Shown in pieces: positions 45,810 to 57,938 of a stretch of 64,000 bases of DNA. The number at the start of each line of letters is the position of its first letter. Positions within the stretch are counted from its first letter, which is position 1. This stretch comes from Paramyrothecium sp. XJ0827 (lineage: Eukaryota > Ascomycota > Sordariomycetes > Hypocreales > Stachybotryaceae), in the NCBI GenBank assembly GCA_020881915.1, contig JAJFPB010000003.1, positions 620,001 to 684,000 on the forward strand. The letters run 5' to 3'. Position numbers and translations under genes: made by a program. The notes below the pieces were generated by a model, which searched no databases, was not told the origin of the DNA, and worked only from the letters and a program-made list of their open reading frames with translations.

Positions 45810-47821
45810 ATGAAAGCAAATGAGACATCGCCACTCCTACCTGCAGAAGGGCAGGGTAGGTATTCTACCTCACGACCAAACCAGCATCCATCTAACTTGT
45901 GAAACCAGGGGACAGCACCATTCAAACTGAACCTGCCGCATCTTCAGCTGTAATCTGGACGGTTTTTCCAATCTTGCTGGCTGGTAAGCAACCCTCTGGA
46001 ACACGCGAGCAAATCTAACCTCCCTGCAGGCGTTTTCCTGTCCAATGCCGTTTCATCAGTGGTCATTGCAGCAGGCCACCATATTGCATCCGAATTTAAT
46101 GCGTCTTCGTCAGCCGCCTGGTTGTTGACGACTTACACACTGGCGCAATCTTCCAGCCAACCATTGGTAAAGAAATCTTCCCACGCAGGATTTGTTCTGA
46201 CTAACATACGTTAGTATGGTAAACTAAGCAACATTTATGGCAGCAGGAAATGTCTTATCTTTAGTTGGTTTGTGTTCGGAATTAGGTGCTTGCTCGTGTA
46301 AGACATTCGTCCTTCCACGATATCATGTGTCTGATTCAAACAGAGGGCTGGGCCAAACGTACTGGCAGGTTCTGCTTGGACGCGCCATTGGTGGCATCGG
46401 TAGCGCGGGAAAAATTGCGCTGACGTCCATCATCGTTGCCGGTAAGAATGTCTCGACAACGTCATTCTACGTTCCAAATGGCTTACATCGGTAGATCTCG
46501 TGCCTCTGCAGGATGTAGCACGCTATCGTGCATACACAAACTTGACAGCAACCATGGCTCGGTCGCTTGGGGGCCCTTTGGGCAGCTGGGTTGCGGGCAG
46601 CATTGGCTGGCGATGGTGGGTCAACCCGTTTCGTTTAGTAGCTTTTACGTTGACAGCATCAGGTCCTTTCTGATCCAACTTCCGGTTGCTCTAGTTGGAC
46701 TCATGCTGTTATTTTGGACACTTCCCCAGTCAAGCTCGACGAATGATGCGGATAGCAAGCAGTCGAAACTCGCGAGCTTGGACGTGGCTGGCGCCATAAC
46801 GTTGGTTGGGGCAGTGCTGACGGGCCTTCTTGCTCTAGACCTTGCCTCAAAATCATTCTCACTTTCTTGTGTTGGTTTCCTCGCAGCAGCGTTTGCTTTC
46901 TTTGTTGTGTTATTCATTGCAGTGGAAAAATACTACGCAAAGGATCCTGTGGTACCCCTGGATCTAATTTCAAATCGCGACGTCATCACGTCCTATTTAA
47001 TCGTTGCTTTACAATCCGCCGGACAGTTTGGCGTAAGTAAACCGGGGATCATCTGTTGCCTTTGACTAACTCTTACAGCTCCTGTATGCTATTCCTATTT
47101 ACTTCCAGGTCGTCGGGCACGAATCTGTCTCCTCGACTGGCTTGAGGATCATGCCCGTCGCCGTTGGCAATGCCGTAGGTACTGTTTTGAGCGGCAGTAT
47201 CATCACAAGGACGAAAAAGTACAAGAACTTGACAGCGGCGGGAAATATTGCGGGATTCATCGGATTTCTTCTCATCTTGTGGCGGTGGCACGGTAGCACA
47301 CGCTGGATGGACGCAATTCTCGTCTGCCTCCCCGGCGCAGGGATGGGCATCATTCAGTCAACAACTTTTGTGCATCTGGCAGCTAGTCTTGACCACAGCA
47401 AAGTCCCCATCGCGGCCTCGACTTGGTTCCTAGCGCAGAGCGTCGGCGTACTCCTCGGTGCCAGCTGCTCTACGGCGTTGATTAACCGAGTGCTCGTGAT
47501 GCGCCTTCAAGAATTGTTGAAGCTAGTAGAAAATAAGGATGAAGTAACTTCGCTCTCCTTCTTTGACGTATCAGGTACTTGCTAATAGTAAGTTAGGGTT
47601 ATCCGACGTGTCTTGTCCAATATTGGCTACATCGAGAAACTCGCGGCTACCACATCGTGGTTGGTATCCCAAGCATACACGCAAGCATTGTCCTCATCCA
47701 ACGGTCAGTATCTCACTGCTAGCCTACATTTTCACGACGCTGACAAGTCATAGTGCTCTCAATGGGCTTCGTATTTGTGAGCTTGCTAGTCACGTTGACA
47801 ATTCGAGAAAGGCCACTATAG
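45810..47821 (+). CDS. MFS transporter, vacuolar basic amino acid / DHA2 type, C-terminus disrupted
   Basis: The N-terminus MKANETSPLLPAEG is typical of vacuolar Vba/Fnx1-like amino acid transporters. Helices and motifs follow across at least eight exons: FLSNAVSSVVIAAGHHIASEF, YGKLSNIYGSRK, GRAIGGIGSAGKIALTSIIVA, DLVPLQDVARYRA, LGGPLGSWVAGSIGWRW and LLYAIPIYFQVV. Junctions are in phase up to about 47546. The last conserved part (VIRRVLSNIGYIEKL to TIRERPL and stop at 47819-47821) lies in a frame that no canonical splice pair near 47547-47602 reaches. Either a noncanonical intron or a frameshift separates it. Read as given, the canonical intron leads to an unrelated 90-residue tail ending at 47880. 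Function is likely impaired or mis-modelled at the end only. Confidence 0.75.
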
Positions 47822-49901
47822 CTCCTCAATACGGTAAATCGAGAAAACCAAAGCCGAGGGACTGTGGTCCGCCATTTTGATCGCATGGTCTGCTAGTGGT
47901 CGCTCTAAATCGAACAATCTAGCGTAGTGCGTAGATGTGCTTGGAGTCGAAGCAATATCTGGGGTCTTGGGCTCGAGATATATGCCGCGGTTCATTCCGA
48001 TGGATCAACCAGATTGAAGATTTTGAGCCTAATAAAACTGGTTCAATGAGCTATGGTCCCTTTCAAAGTAATGAAACTCACGGATTCTCGATGGTCTATT
48101 GGCTGCTTATGTTTGCATATTATTGTTGGCCAGTTCGAGTAAATCACTCAGGGGAGGCAGAGATGACGAATTTTGAATGCGACGGTATCGGTGAGACAAA
48201 TTTGGCACTTGAGACATCACCTCAGCACGCATTTCATCGCATGTTTGCGTTTTGTCGATTAGCTATGTGTCATCCACTGAGACCCATTCGCGAAGGTGGC
48301 TGACCGGAGAGGGCCATGACGTTCAAAAGCAAGATATACTTCCAAAAGAATTGTCAAATTTATCCTTATACAAACCACTACTACTAACTGTGCACCCCTC
48401 TCAATGTCTGGCAGGTGCCCGCTATTGCGGCCACTGTCTCTTCGCCCGTAAGCCTACTACTCAACCTTGGATTCTAACATATCACAGTGCGTGCCAATCT
48501 TCCAAGACAGATATGCACAGTTTCATACCCAAGATCGCAGCGATCAAACAGAACCGCGATCAGAGACAAAGGCCCGCACGGGAAGTCCAGATTTGGGGAT
48601 GGAAGGGGGCTTGTCTCAGATATCGTCCGCCCCCTAGATAGCACATTTTGGTGTTTGCGTGAAATGTCTCTCGCGCATGTGCGAATGAGCCGGGTGCAGT
48701 GCAGAGTAGATCAAGCCTCTTGGAAAGCGCATGCAGCTAACCAGGTTTTCCGCGTTTGAAGTCTTCGAAACCGACATTAGGGTGATCATTGGTATGGAAT
48801 TAAAGGGCGGTTTTGCACAAGACAAATGCCCTGGCTTCCGGTACCGTGTCGTGTACTACTTTTCCAACCGTTTTTCTTTTCCTTTCTCCTTCTTTGCCTT
48901 TTTTTCTTGGCCACCTTATCTCCCACCATGGTCTTAGTCTTGTCGAACATCGCAAGACAAGGCACTCACTTGGCCATCTACAATCGTCTTCTTCTTTTAA
49001 TTCCTAGCTAACTTGTGATTACTTTGACAGGTCTTCCGCGTATAGTAGGATATGCATAAAGAGATAATTCAAGGTGAAATTGTGCGGGGTTTCGCTCTTG
49101 CATGCCAATTTTCCACCTGAAGCGGAAATGAGAGCTCCCGTCTTAGGCTCCCAAGTTCACAAGATAGCGGACGACTAAAATCCAGAAGACAAATTCACCA
49201 TGTTATCTGTAAAAGCATAAGTAAAAAAAGCCTCCAATACCGCTGGTTAGTGTTCGCCATTTTGCGCCTCCAAGGCAATCGTGCTCAGGCCTGGAAGAGA
49301 ATCTAGATTGGCCATGGTGATGACAGTGCTCAAATAAGAACAAAATGACCCTCACAAAATTAATCTAGTCTATTTAGAAGGTGTCGTATTGCAGTGTAGC
49401 AGTAATATCTCAAGGGCCTAGGTTGGTGGAAGGTTGAGATCCTGGAGCCTGGTTCCTCTCCGTTTGCGGGCCCGAGTACTAGCTGCTTTGCTTAGAGGCG
49501 GCGTCGGCTGGTATGGTGCTTGGATTAAAGTAAGGAAGCCGGGCACAGGTGAAATTTCCAAGGGTGTCTCAGTTCTGAAGGAGGATCAAGTAAACAGACC
49601 AACGCGTAGAAATGGCTGCCGTCTCCGGCAGAGTCCTGCATTGAGAAGGGTTTCGCATTCCCGCAGTCGCGTCGTGTACCGACATTTGTTCATTCCTTCA
49701 GTAATAACCGTTTTCTCTCAAAAGAAAACAATCACTCAGAAGCATTATAATTATAATAAAGTTCGCATCAGCTCCTCCAAGTGAGATAAAGACATCGGGT
49801 TCACACGTCTCGACCACTCGTTGGAGTCTTCAACGTCACTCGTTTACACCACATTCTTTTTATTCTTTTTTTTTTTTTGGTCGTGCATAACAGAATAAAC
49901 C
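47822..49901. other. Intergenic, no gene recognised
   Basis: 2.1 kb. Two overlapping plus-strand ORFs (47935-48303 and 48252-48641) start with ATG but show no family, signal or bias and are not called. A/T-rich and pyrimidine tracts near 49855-49880 precede the surface-protein gene and fit a core promoter. Confidence 0.4.
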
Positions 49902-52900
49902 ATGTCGTTTCTTTTTGGTATTCTCTTGGCCTTCAGCCTTGTGGTGAGGGTCCTCTCCGAGGATCTTCTCATGGTGGATACACTGAAGGCTGAGGAGTAT
50001 AACCAAGCCATTGGCGCGGGCTTCACTGTCAAAGTCGTGACAAAAGCAGAGTTTAACGCAATGACAACAGCGGAATTCTCCGCCTTCAAAGCAATTGTCA
50101 TCGGAGACCCGTATTGCGGCTCTATTAGCAATATTGCTTTTCTAGACACTAACCGAGATGTGTGGTCAAGGGCTGTTACGGGAAATGTGGTACTAATTGG
50201 TATGGTTCCTTACCTCTAGGCTCAGACGTGACGCAGACGCCAACTTAAACTTAATAGGAACCGATCCGAGTTATCATGCTGCTACCCGGGCCGGAGCCAA
50301 AAGCCTGATGAAGAATTCAATCACTTTCGCAGCCGACAATGATGGCAAAACGGGGCTTTACATGGCCATGTCTTGCTACGGAGTTCAGGCCCCGGTCACG
50401 GCCTTGAGCTACTTTGGGACCTTCAACATGGATCGTGCGTCAACCTGCGATGTTCACATTGTCGCATCATCGCCTGCACTGGGCACGCTCTCCTATGCCG
50501 ACATTTCCAACTGGGTCTGCAGTGTGCACGAAAAGTTCACAGCCTATCCCAGTACGGGATCGAATCCCTTCCTGCCGCTCGCTATTGTGCCAAGGGAGAC
50601 GGGTGCCGGTTCAATGACCTTTGCAGACGGAACTTCGGGGGTTCCGTACATATTAGCTCGCGGCGCAACACCAGCTGGGTGTGGTGATGGAATTTGGCAA
50701 TCCCGTTTGAGCGAGGAGTGCGATAGTGGATCAGCATTGAACGGGGAGGCCGGTGACGAATGTTCCATTGCTTGTAGGTGTGTCAGTGGAAGACCTGATG
50801 GGGCCGGGCACTGTCTTCCCGCACTCACTACATCCTCCACAACCACTACCACATCCACAACCAGCTCGACGTCTACTACATCTACGACTAGCTCGACCTC
50901 CACGACATCTACGACCAGCTCGACGTCAACCACGTCACCGTCATCAACTACCAGTAGCCACTTGACGACTTCGAGCTCCAGCTCTTCCTCAACAGTGCAG
51001 TTTTCTAGTTACTCGTCAACGTCTACTTCTAGCACATCGCAAAGTTCAAGCAGATCCAGTTCCTTGTTCACTACGTCCACGACATCTACCACCACCACGT
51101 CACCCTTAAGCTCTCCCGTCACTGGGAGATTCATTCTACAGGTACAAGTCGCTGCTGCACTTAACAAGAGACAAGCGGCACCAAACTTAGCCATCCTCAA
51201 CTCCGACGGAAATGTGGAAACTGTCTCAACTTGCGCGCAAGCTAACTTTTTTGACATCACCGAAGATGGCCGCTTGGCTGTCGGCTCGCTCGTCGCTCGA
51301 GCCCTACCAGAGAGCATTATAGCTGGCTCGGGAATATTCTCCTTTGCCTCTCGTGCAGTTGGACAAACTGAAACTACTTTCGCCCTGAATGGAGGTCAGA
51401 TACAATGGACCAACTCTATATTTGGAAACAGAAATGCCGTCTTTGCCTGGAACCCTGCTAGCTCGTTGATTGAAGTATTCTACAACGGCGCACCTCCTGC
51501 GAATTACCTAATCCTTACCCTGCGGCCGATCGTTGGCCCAACCGTGGCAGATGCGTGCGTGGCATTGGTCAATGAACAGACAACCTCTTCATCATCTGCC
51601 TTGACGACTTCTAGCACGAGGACTTCTACCAGCTCGCGTAGCACCATTGCCAGTTCCTTCCATACAAGGGATGGTAACCAGGATGGCCACCATCCTCCTT
51701 CCCCTACGAAGTCAAGCGGGCACAATGAGCATGGAGGCGGGCACAATGAGCATGAAGACGGACATAATGAGCATCAAGGCGGGAATGATGAGCATGGAGG
51801 CGGGCACAATGAGCATCAAGGCGGGCATGATGAGCATGAAAGTGGTCACGATAAGCATGAAGGCGGATATGATAAGCATGCAGGTGGACACGATAAGCAT
51901 GAAGGCGGATATGATAAGCATGCAGGTGGACACGATAAGCATGAAGGCACAAAGGCTGGTCACAAAAACAGTCACCCTCAGCATACTGCCACGTCAAATG
52001 GCCACGGTAAACATGGCGATAAGGAAGCAGGTCACAAGAGTGACAGCCCCGTGTCTACTACGACGCCAAGCAAGAACCATAAGCCCGTCGGTCTGGAGAA
52101 GGTTGTTTATGTCACTATTACCACCGTGGTCGTAGGCGGCAAGACACAAACTCGTACCATTATCGAGGCCACCAGCACGAATTTCGTCTACCGGAGCGCT
52201 ATCCCAGGTCAAGCTTGCTATGCCTGCTTACTCGCCTCAGAAAACATCGAGTGCCCCAACGATGATATGAACAAATACAGCGTCATCACTTCGTCATGCA
52301 CAGGGGCGAATTCGGGCCTGTTCACAGCCCCAAGCGCAGTGTACATCCCCTGCCCTACCTGCGCGGACACCACTCTGCCGTGTGCGGCCTACACTCCAGG
52401 CGCGATTGCGGCTGGTAAACCTGCAGGCTTCCCAGCTGTATCGACCCTCACTGTCGGCGGAGCAGAAGTCGTTGTCGGTTCAGTGACTGTAAATGGACAC
52501 CCAGTCAAGACTGCGGTTGTTGTTGCTTCCGCAACCAGTGCCGCCCCTGCGAAAGCCAATTTGTCTCATGGCAATAAGGCTTCTGGAGATTCTTCGCCCC
52601 ACGATAACAAGATCTCTGGAGATTCCTCGCCTTATGGTAACAAGGCTTCCGAAGGTTCCTCGCCTAATGGTAACAAGGCTTCTGGAGATTCCTCACCTTA
52701 CGGGAACAAGGCTTCCGAAGGCTCTTCGCCTCATGGTAACAAGGCTTCTGGAGATTCTTCGCCTCATGGTAATAAGGCTTCTGGAGATTCCTCACCTTAC
52801 GGGAACAAGGCTTCCGAAGGCTCTTCGCCTCATGGTAATAAGGCTTCTGGAGACTCTTCGCCTCATCCCGGCCAATCTTCTGCAGATTCATTGGCTCACG

Positions 52901-53028
52901 GCAACAAGCCTTCTGGAGAGAAAAGCAGCCCCATCGACGCCAAGCCAGCTGCAGTCACTGTGTCAGCCGCTTCCAGCCTCAAGATTTTGAGTTTGGTGCC
53001 CTTGTTCCTGTTAGGATTGATGATTTAA
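49902..53028 (+). CDS. Mucin-like GPI-anchored cell-surface protein with Ser/Thr, His-rich and decapeptide-like repeats
   Basis: A 1,022-residue protein with one intron (50200-50257). A signal peptide (MSFLFGILLAFSLVVRVLS) is followed by a conserved fungal ectodomain (about 20-285). That domain contains the FKAIVIGDPYCGS motif and a Cys-rich end (CGDGIWQSRLSEECDSG...GDECSIACRC). Next come a Ser/Thr tract (about 287-385), a beta-rich module (to about 545) and eleven His-rich heptads (about 585-662, type GHDKHEG). A Cys-containing module (to about 850) and nine 11-residue repeats (868-966, type PHGNKASGDSS) follow. A hydrophobic C-terminus (LSLVPLFLLGLMI) fits a GPI signal. The family role is wall-bound adhesin or surface coat, O-glycosylated on Ser/Thr. 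His repeats could bind metal; this is inference. Confidence 0.88.
51718..51948 (+). repeat. Tandem repeat, 11 x 21 bp (His-rich heptads)
   Basis: Eleven in-frame 21-bp units inside the surface-protein gene encode G-[HNY]-[ND]-[EK]-H-x-[GSD]. The last five units alternate between two variants (GHDKHEG and GYDKHAG) with near-identical DNA, indicating recent duplication of a 42-bp pair. Confidence 0.9.
52564..52860 (+). repeat. Tandem repeat, 9 x 33 bp
   Basis: Nine in-frame 33-bp units encode P-[HYN]-G-N-K-A-S-[GE]-[DG]-S-S. The units alternate between a GDSS form and an EGSS form. Near-identical later units indicate recent expansion. Arrays like this vary in copy number between strains. Confidence 0.9.
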
Positions 53029-54372
53029 GATTCTGCCCTAGCGCCTAACGGGGCCAGTGGCGGATAATGTCCCGTGTATGCTTCAATATTATAGATCTCA
53101 TTTTCGTGTTTCTCGTGTTTCTTAAGTGCTCTGGGTTCGTTGTGGGAAACGGCCGAACAGAAAGATACTCAAGGCCGGTGGTTTGGCGTTGGCATGTTTG
53201 TTGGCGGCAGTGGCAGGGTCTTGTCCGACGGTTCCAAAAAGAAAGAAGAATATATTATCATCGCTCACGTATCAGATGTGTGCACCCAGCCTTGTTTAGC
53301 CGAGACATAATGACGTGTCAATCGTACACTTCCGTATGACTCTTCGTGTAGCCACGGCGCCCCTCACAGTCCAAATCAGCAGCGCGAATCGGGAAAATTT
53401 ATTCATTCATGGACCAATTCCTACGACTTCAACACTAAATTGTCCCAGGTCCAAATGTGCAATGGCCTGTGCAGGCTTGCTCGTGCACTGCCGCGGTCTT
53501 TGTCACCAAAATGGACGAAGTCGACGCCAAAGACACCTAGCCTCGTCAAACTTCCAGGCGTGGCTAATTTCTCGTTCGAGATTGGAGCGCATGTGGCATA
53601 GCCTTCCTTATCATCAGCTGTCCTGGTCCCTGGGCTCAACCAATATGCTGTTTATCAAATACGTGCTCTCCATCTTGTCAGCCCTGACCCAGTATCAGCT
53701 CTAGATGGCTCCTATAGACTTCAGACAGGGCCACATTCTGATCAAAATTACACAGCTCAATGTAACTGCAGGGATGAAGGACGGCCCCAATGTTGACGGC
53801 GTCGGGGGTCAGTCGGAAGATTATGGTTGGGGGTTGGGGGTTGGGGGGGTGTATAGCATCTGGACCGGATCCGGAGCTGGTACGGAGTCACACGTCTCCG
53901 AGAATTCTATTCCCTCGCCTTCGCTCTTTCCAACCCATATCTCACCATAAGCCATCCATTTTGGAGCGTTGGAAGGTGCTCAAACACTGTCAGGGGCGTG
54001 GTACGGAAAGACTTCCGCACAGGCCCGCCATGCCAACACCGGCCACTGGCAAGACTAACCTTTCTTTGTTTGCACTGTGATAACATCTTTTAGGATTTCA
54101 GCTGACCGCATTAGTTGTTTGTTATGCTTTTCTGTTGCCACCTACATCATGTTCAAGATCCAATGGTTACAGTCTCTCCGTTGCTCAAGCTCCGCTATAT
54201 CATTCCACGGCCTTTGGACTGCTCCGCTTGAATCCTAAATAAACTTTTACATTGTCATCAACATTCAAGGTTTACTTATTGTGCTGGTCGAGTATATATT
54301 CGGCAGGAATATCCATCGAGTCTTGCCCCGAAGCACATCAATCCTGCATTGATACTTGAACCTCGACACAAA
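53029..54372. other. Intergenic, no gene recognised
   Basis: 1.3 kb. The 53315-53704 ORF lacks recognisable features. A G-rich run with G5, G5 and G7 tracts (about 53828-53849) could form a G-quadruplex. A TATA-like TATATATTC at 54293-54301 lies about 75 bp upstream of the inhibitor-like gene. Confidence 0.4.
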
Positions 54373-54704
54373 ATGCGTTCCACCACTTTATTTACCTACT
54401 TATCATTCATTCTGGGTACCCTCGCCGCTACCTTCCTCGTCAGCTTAAATGATGTGAGACCTTGCCTCCCGGCCCTGTCGTTTTACTCCGCATCTCAAGT
54501 CCCATTGGAACATTGCTAACTTCTTAATTTTTTCAGGGCGTTGATGTAGACGGTTTCAGTGCCAGACTCGAAAACGAGATGATTTGGGTCCTCAACAGGT
54601 ATTACGCACTCAACCACCTGCGAGTTGAAACCGATCAAGATATCTCGGTGCTGAGGGCCTATCCGGAGGTTGCGGACGTGGAGGAGGAGCCCGGGTCAAT
54701 CTGA
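54373..54704 (+). CDS. Small secreted protein resembling an I9 (subtilisin propeptide-like) protease inhibitor
   Basis: A two-exon gene (intron 54454-54536, exons 81 and 168 nt, phase 0) giving 82 residues. Exon 1 is almost entirely a hydrophobic signal-like segment (MRSTTLFTYLSFILGTLAAT). Exon 2 carries the pattern of inhibitor-I9 modules: a beta-strand/helix start (GFSARLENEM) and the hallmark end LRAYPEVADVEEEPG, which occupies the protease active site in propeptides. It is shorter than a typical subtilase and has no catalytic domain, so it would act as a stand-alone inhibitor or chaperone. A TATA-like box lies upstream and the start context (ACAAAATG) is good. The family assignment rests on a short motif. 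Confidence 0.6.
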
Positions 54705-55540
54705 TCCCAGAGTTCAACCAAATCGAGACACTTGGCGCACCGACGCCTCCAACTTCATGTCTTGTCATCTACGTGCTCAGTAAATCTTCAGCAATCCAAG
54801 CTCTGTAGCTTTAGGAGTAATTTCATGGAATGTGTGTCGCCGGAGTCGTTGTGATCTCTGCAATTGTCCTCAACATAATTCATGCTGTTGTTTGAAAATC
54901 TTCGGGTTGGAGTGATTGTATGAATATGTTTGAATTAAAATAATTTTAAGAAATCCTTTCTTTTTTTTTACTTTTCCTTTCAGACGTCAACAACGTGCTC
55001 AAAAATCGAGGACACCAACCAAGCATAATCGTCTTACGAGGAAAAATCCATGCAAGACCATTTCATCCGTCCAGGAAACCAAACATGATTTCAAATAATA
55101 TACAATAGACTCGAATCATGTTTGCGCAGCGTGCAGTGTAGAGCAGTTTTGCTCAAGTTTTTAGGTCAAACATGCCATAGGATACGTGCATATGCCATTG
55201 CTAGAGCCTATTTGGCTGATCACATGGGAGCTTCATGAGGTTTATCTTCTTTCCTTGGTCTCGGCCTCTCGCCTGAATGAGACGGTAATCGTTGAGTCTC
55301 TTTCTAGCACATGCGTGGGTCCCCAAACCCTGAATACTACGTGAGACTTGTGCTGCTGGAGAGCTCCACTCCGGGGTTGAGCACGCCATTTTGGCGGCAC
55401 TAACACGTCTCTGTCGACTACATCAGCTCTCCCCTAATTCGTCTTCCCAAGCCTAGCTGAATCTCATTTGCACACCATGAACACCTCGCTCGAGCATATG
55501 AAAATAAACTTGGTTGTGTGAGTAGAGATCTACTCTGCCC
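54705..55540. other. Intergenic, no gene recognised
   Basis: About 840 bp, including T-rich runs near 54958-54975 that fit a 3' UTR for the small gene and promoter space for the regulator. No coding region found. Confidence 0.4.
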
Positions 55541-57563
55541 ATGGATTCAGACGTGACCTCGGCACAGAAGAGAAGCTCAGCAATCAAGGCATGCCCACGC
55601 TGCCATCGACGCAAGCAACGATGCGTTGGCTACCCCACCTGTTTCAACTGCAAGGCGGCCGGGATCTCCTGTAGTCGCGACTCGACTCCGGCCCTGCGAA
55701 GATTGGCGGGATTGTCCAAGGAGGAGCTTATCAAAAAGATTGAAGTGCTCGAGCGTGAGGCGCTTCCGGCTAATGAACAGACTTCGTTGCGACGGACGTC
55801 CAATGCGTCTCTTGCGAAACCACCGTCGGGGAGAACCCAGCAAGAATCAACCTTTGCCAATGATCATTCGGTGGTAGATGCAATGGATGAGGATACTCAT
55901 GCCATAGAGCCGGTGCATCCTTGCGCATCGGAAGCCGGCCGTGATATCGCTTGGTCCGTCTCAGAGATGGCTGTGACGAAAGCTAGTGGTCTCATGATGA
56001 GGTTGGACGAAGCTCGAGAAGGCGTCCTGCTCACAGCCTACCTCGAAAGCATGCACCGGCGTACCCCGTTCTGTGACTACCTGGAGATTCTCAGGACTCT
56101 TCAATCCGTGGCAGGTGACGAAATCCACTCGTTGCCCTGCACGATGCAGCTCTTTCGCCTTTACATGGCTTGCGCGGTCGGGGCTGGCGTGAGGCAGCTC
56201 AACGGTAGGGTTGGAGGGCAAGGCGCAGAGGTATATTTCCGGGAAGCAAACCTCGTTAAGCACTCGCTCGGTTCGTTACAATTAGTCGAACAAGCCGAGA
56301 TGCTTCTCTGGGTTATTCTGTACAAATTACGGTATTCTTATTCGCCGGACACGTGGTACTTGATTGGCTCTGCTATGCGAACAGCCGTCGATGCGGACTT
56401 GCACCGCGAACATCATTACCGAAATCTTGATCCAGCTGAGGCTGAGATGCAGCGCCGCCTTTTCTGGGCAATCTACGCCACAGAAAGAAACGTCTGCCGG
56501 GCATTGAAGAAGCCCTTCAGTCTCAGCGACCACGATATTGATGTTCAGCTACCGGCACCCGCAGTTCTTCAAACCTGCATCAACATCAATAACGAAACGA
56601 CTGACGCACAGCCAAACAGCCCTCAAAGACCTCTGGATCTCAACATATACATATCACTTATCAAATTAGCACGCATCAACTCACGCACATTCAGGCTTTT
56701 GGACCCTTGCAGTGAGGATCTTAATGTTTCCAAGGAAGTCACATCTAGTCTACAAGAAATCGGAAATCTTGAAGCATCACTGCCTACTTGCAGCGGGGTG
56801 GATATGGATTTCCTGCTATTACATACGAAGAACTCGGTGCGGGCTCTCATTGAACCTTTCTTGCCGAGCCTCCACATGTCCGAGGACCTGGTCGCTAGTT
56901 GTCTGGAAGCCTCTGGGGCCGTGTGCCGGCTCTTCAAGCGCCTCAGGTTCGAAAGGAGCCTCGGATTCTCTTTCACAATGATCAAGTCCGTGTTTACTGC
57001 GGGCGTGACAATATGGTGAGTCCATTGATCAACAAACTTGATGCGGACAGCTGACATATTCTAGTTACATACTGTTCCGGGACCCTGGTCTTTGGACGCC
57101 CACCAGAGCCAACGACTTGCGAGCATGCTCGTCCACTCTATTCGCAGCAGCGGAGAGAAACGGCGTTGTCAGGAAGTACTGTGACACGCTGGAGACCATC
57201 ATCGAAACCGTCATGGGTCATGTAGAGCAGAATTCTCCCAGTGCGGGCAACAAGACGGCCGATTCTATTCGGGGCAGTGCTGCAGTATCCCCAACCCATA
57301 CGCCTATAGCTCAGCGATCTTTTGAGATATTGAGCAAGGGACTACGGGCCTCAAAGCTAGACTTCCCGACGCGGTCGTACCCATCATACTGCACGGAGCC
57401 GGAAGAATGGCGTAAAAGCTTTACCAACAATTGGTCTGCAGGACTCTGCTTCGATCCTGTCCTGGACTTCCATGGAAGTTCATGGGATTTCTTAAGCTCC
57501 TACAATGAGACGGTAGACATGTCTTCCATAGCAGATCTCTTTGGGGTTCAACCTGGCGGGTAG
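55541..57563 (+). CDS. Zn(II)2Cys6 transcription factor
   Basis: Nuclear regulator of 657 residues with one intron (57016-57064). The binuclear zinc cluster has canonical spacing CX2CX6CX5CX2CX6C, with Cys18, 21, 28, 34, 37 and 44. It is followed by a linker and a short coiled coil (SKEELIKKIEVLERE). The middle region matches the fungal-specific transcription factor domain: YLESMHRRTPFCDYLEIL, then RTAVDADLHREHHYR, AEMQRRLFWAIYATERNVC and KPFSLSDHDIDVQLP. The start at 55541 is the first ATG before the cluster. The transporter gene 376 bp downstream on the same strand is the obvious candidate target. Confidence 0.92.
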
Positions 57564-57938
57564 CAAATTTAATCCATCGAGAAAATCCGCTAGACGCGAT
57601 GGCCAGTGCATGGCAAACAACATTGACAAGACTAGAAAAAGCCAAGCTGTAGGCGAACCCTTGTTGGGATCCACATGGCTCGTCTGCTCGCCATTTAACC
57701 GTCGATTGCGCCATTCCATACCCTACCACTATGCAGTCGGCCATCGGAATTGCAACGGCAGCGGGCTCCTATGGCCGATCCCAATTGACTCCGATCGGGA
57801 ATGGATGTTTGGCTGATAATTTATTGGATTGGTCTTCGACAGTATAAGTCGAGAGATCAAGCATAGCGATCTGAGCATGAAGCGCGCTCTTCACGGCGCT
57901 TGTTTGGACATTTTGCTCTTTGGCAAGCCATCGTAAAA
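57564..57938. promoter_or_regulatory. Space between regulator and transporter
   Basis: 375 bp between two same-strand genes, serving as 3' end of the regulator and promoter of the transporter. CGG and CCG triplets are present (for example 57767, 57777, 57794), but no clear palindromic pair was verified. Confidence 0.35.

Noticed and set aside
47935..48641. Two overlapping plus-strand ORFs (122 and 129 codons)
   Set aside because: No domain, signal peptide, splice logic or codon bias; they overlap each other in different frames.
51647..52135. Repeat-bearing ORFs in other frames and on the opposite strand of the surface-protein gene
   Set aside because: Periodic open frames are a by-product of 21-bp and 33-bp repeats, whose unit length is a multiple of three.
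51718..52860. CRISPR-like array
   Set aside because: The repeats are contiguous, in-frame coding units without unique spacers, in a eukaryotic gene.
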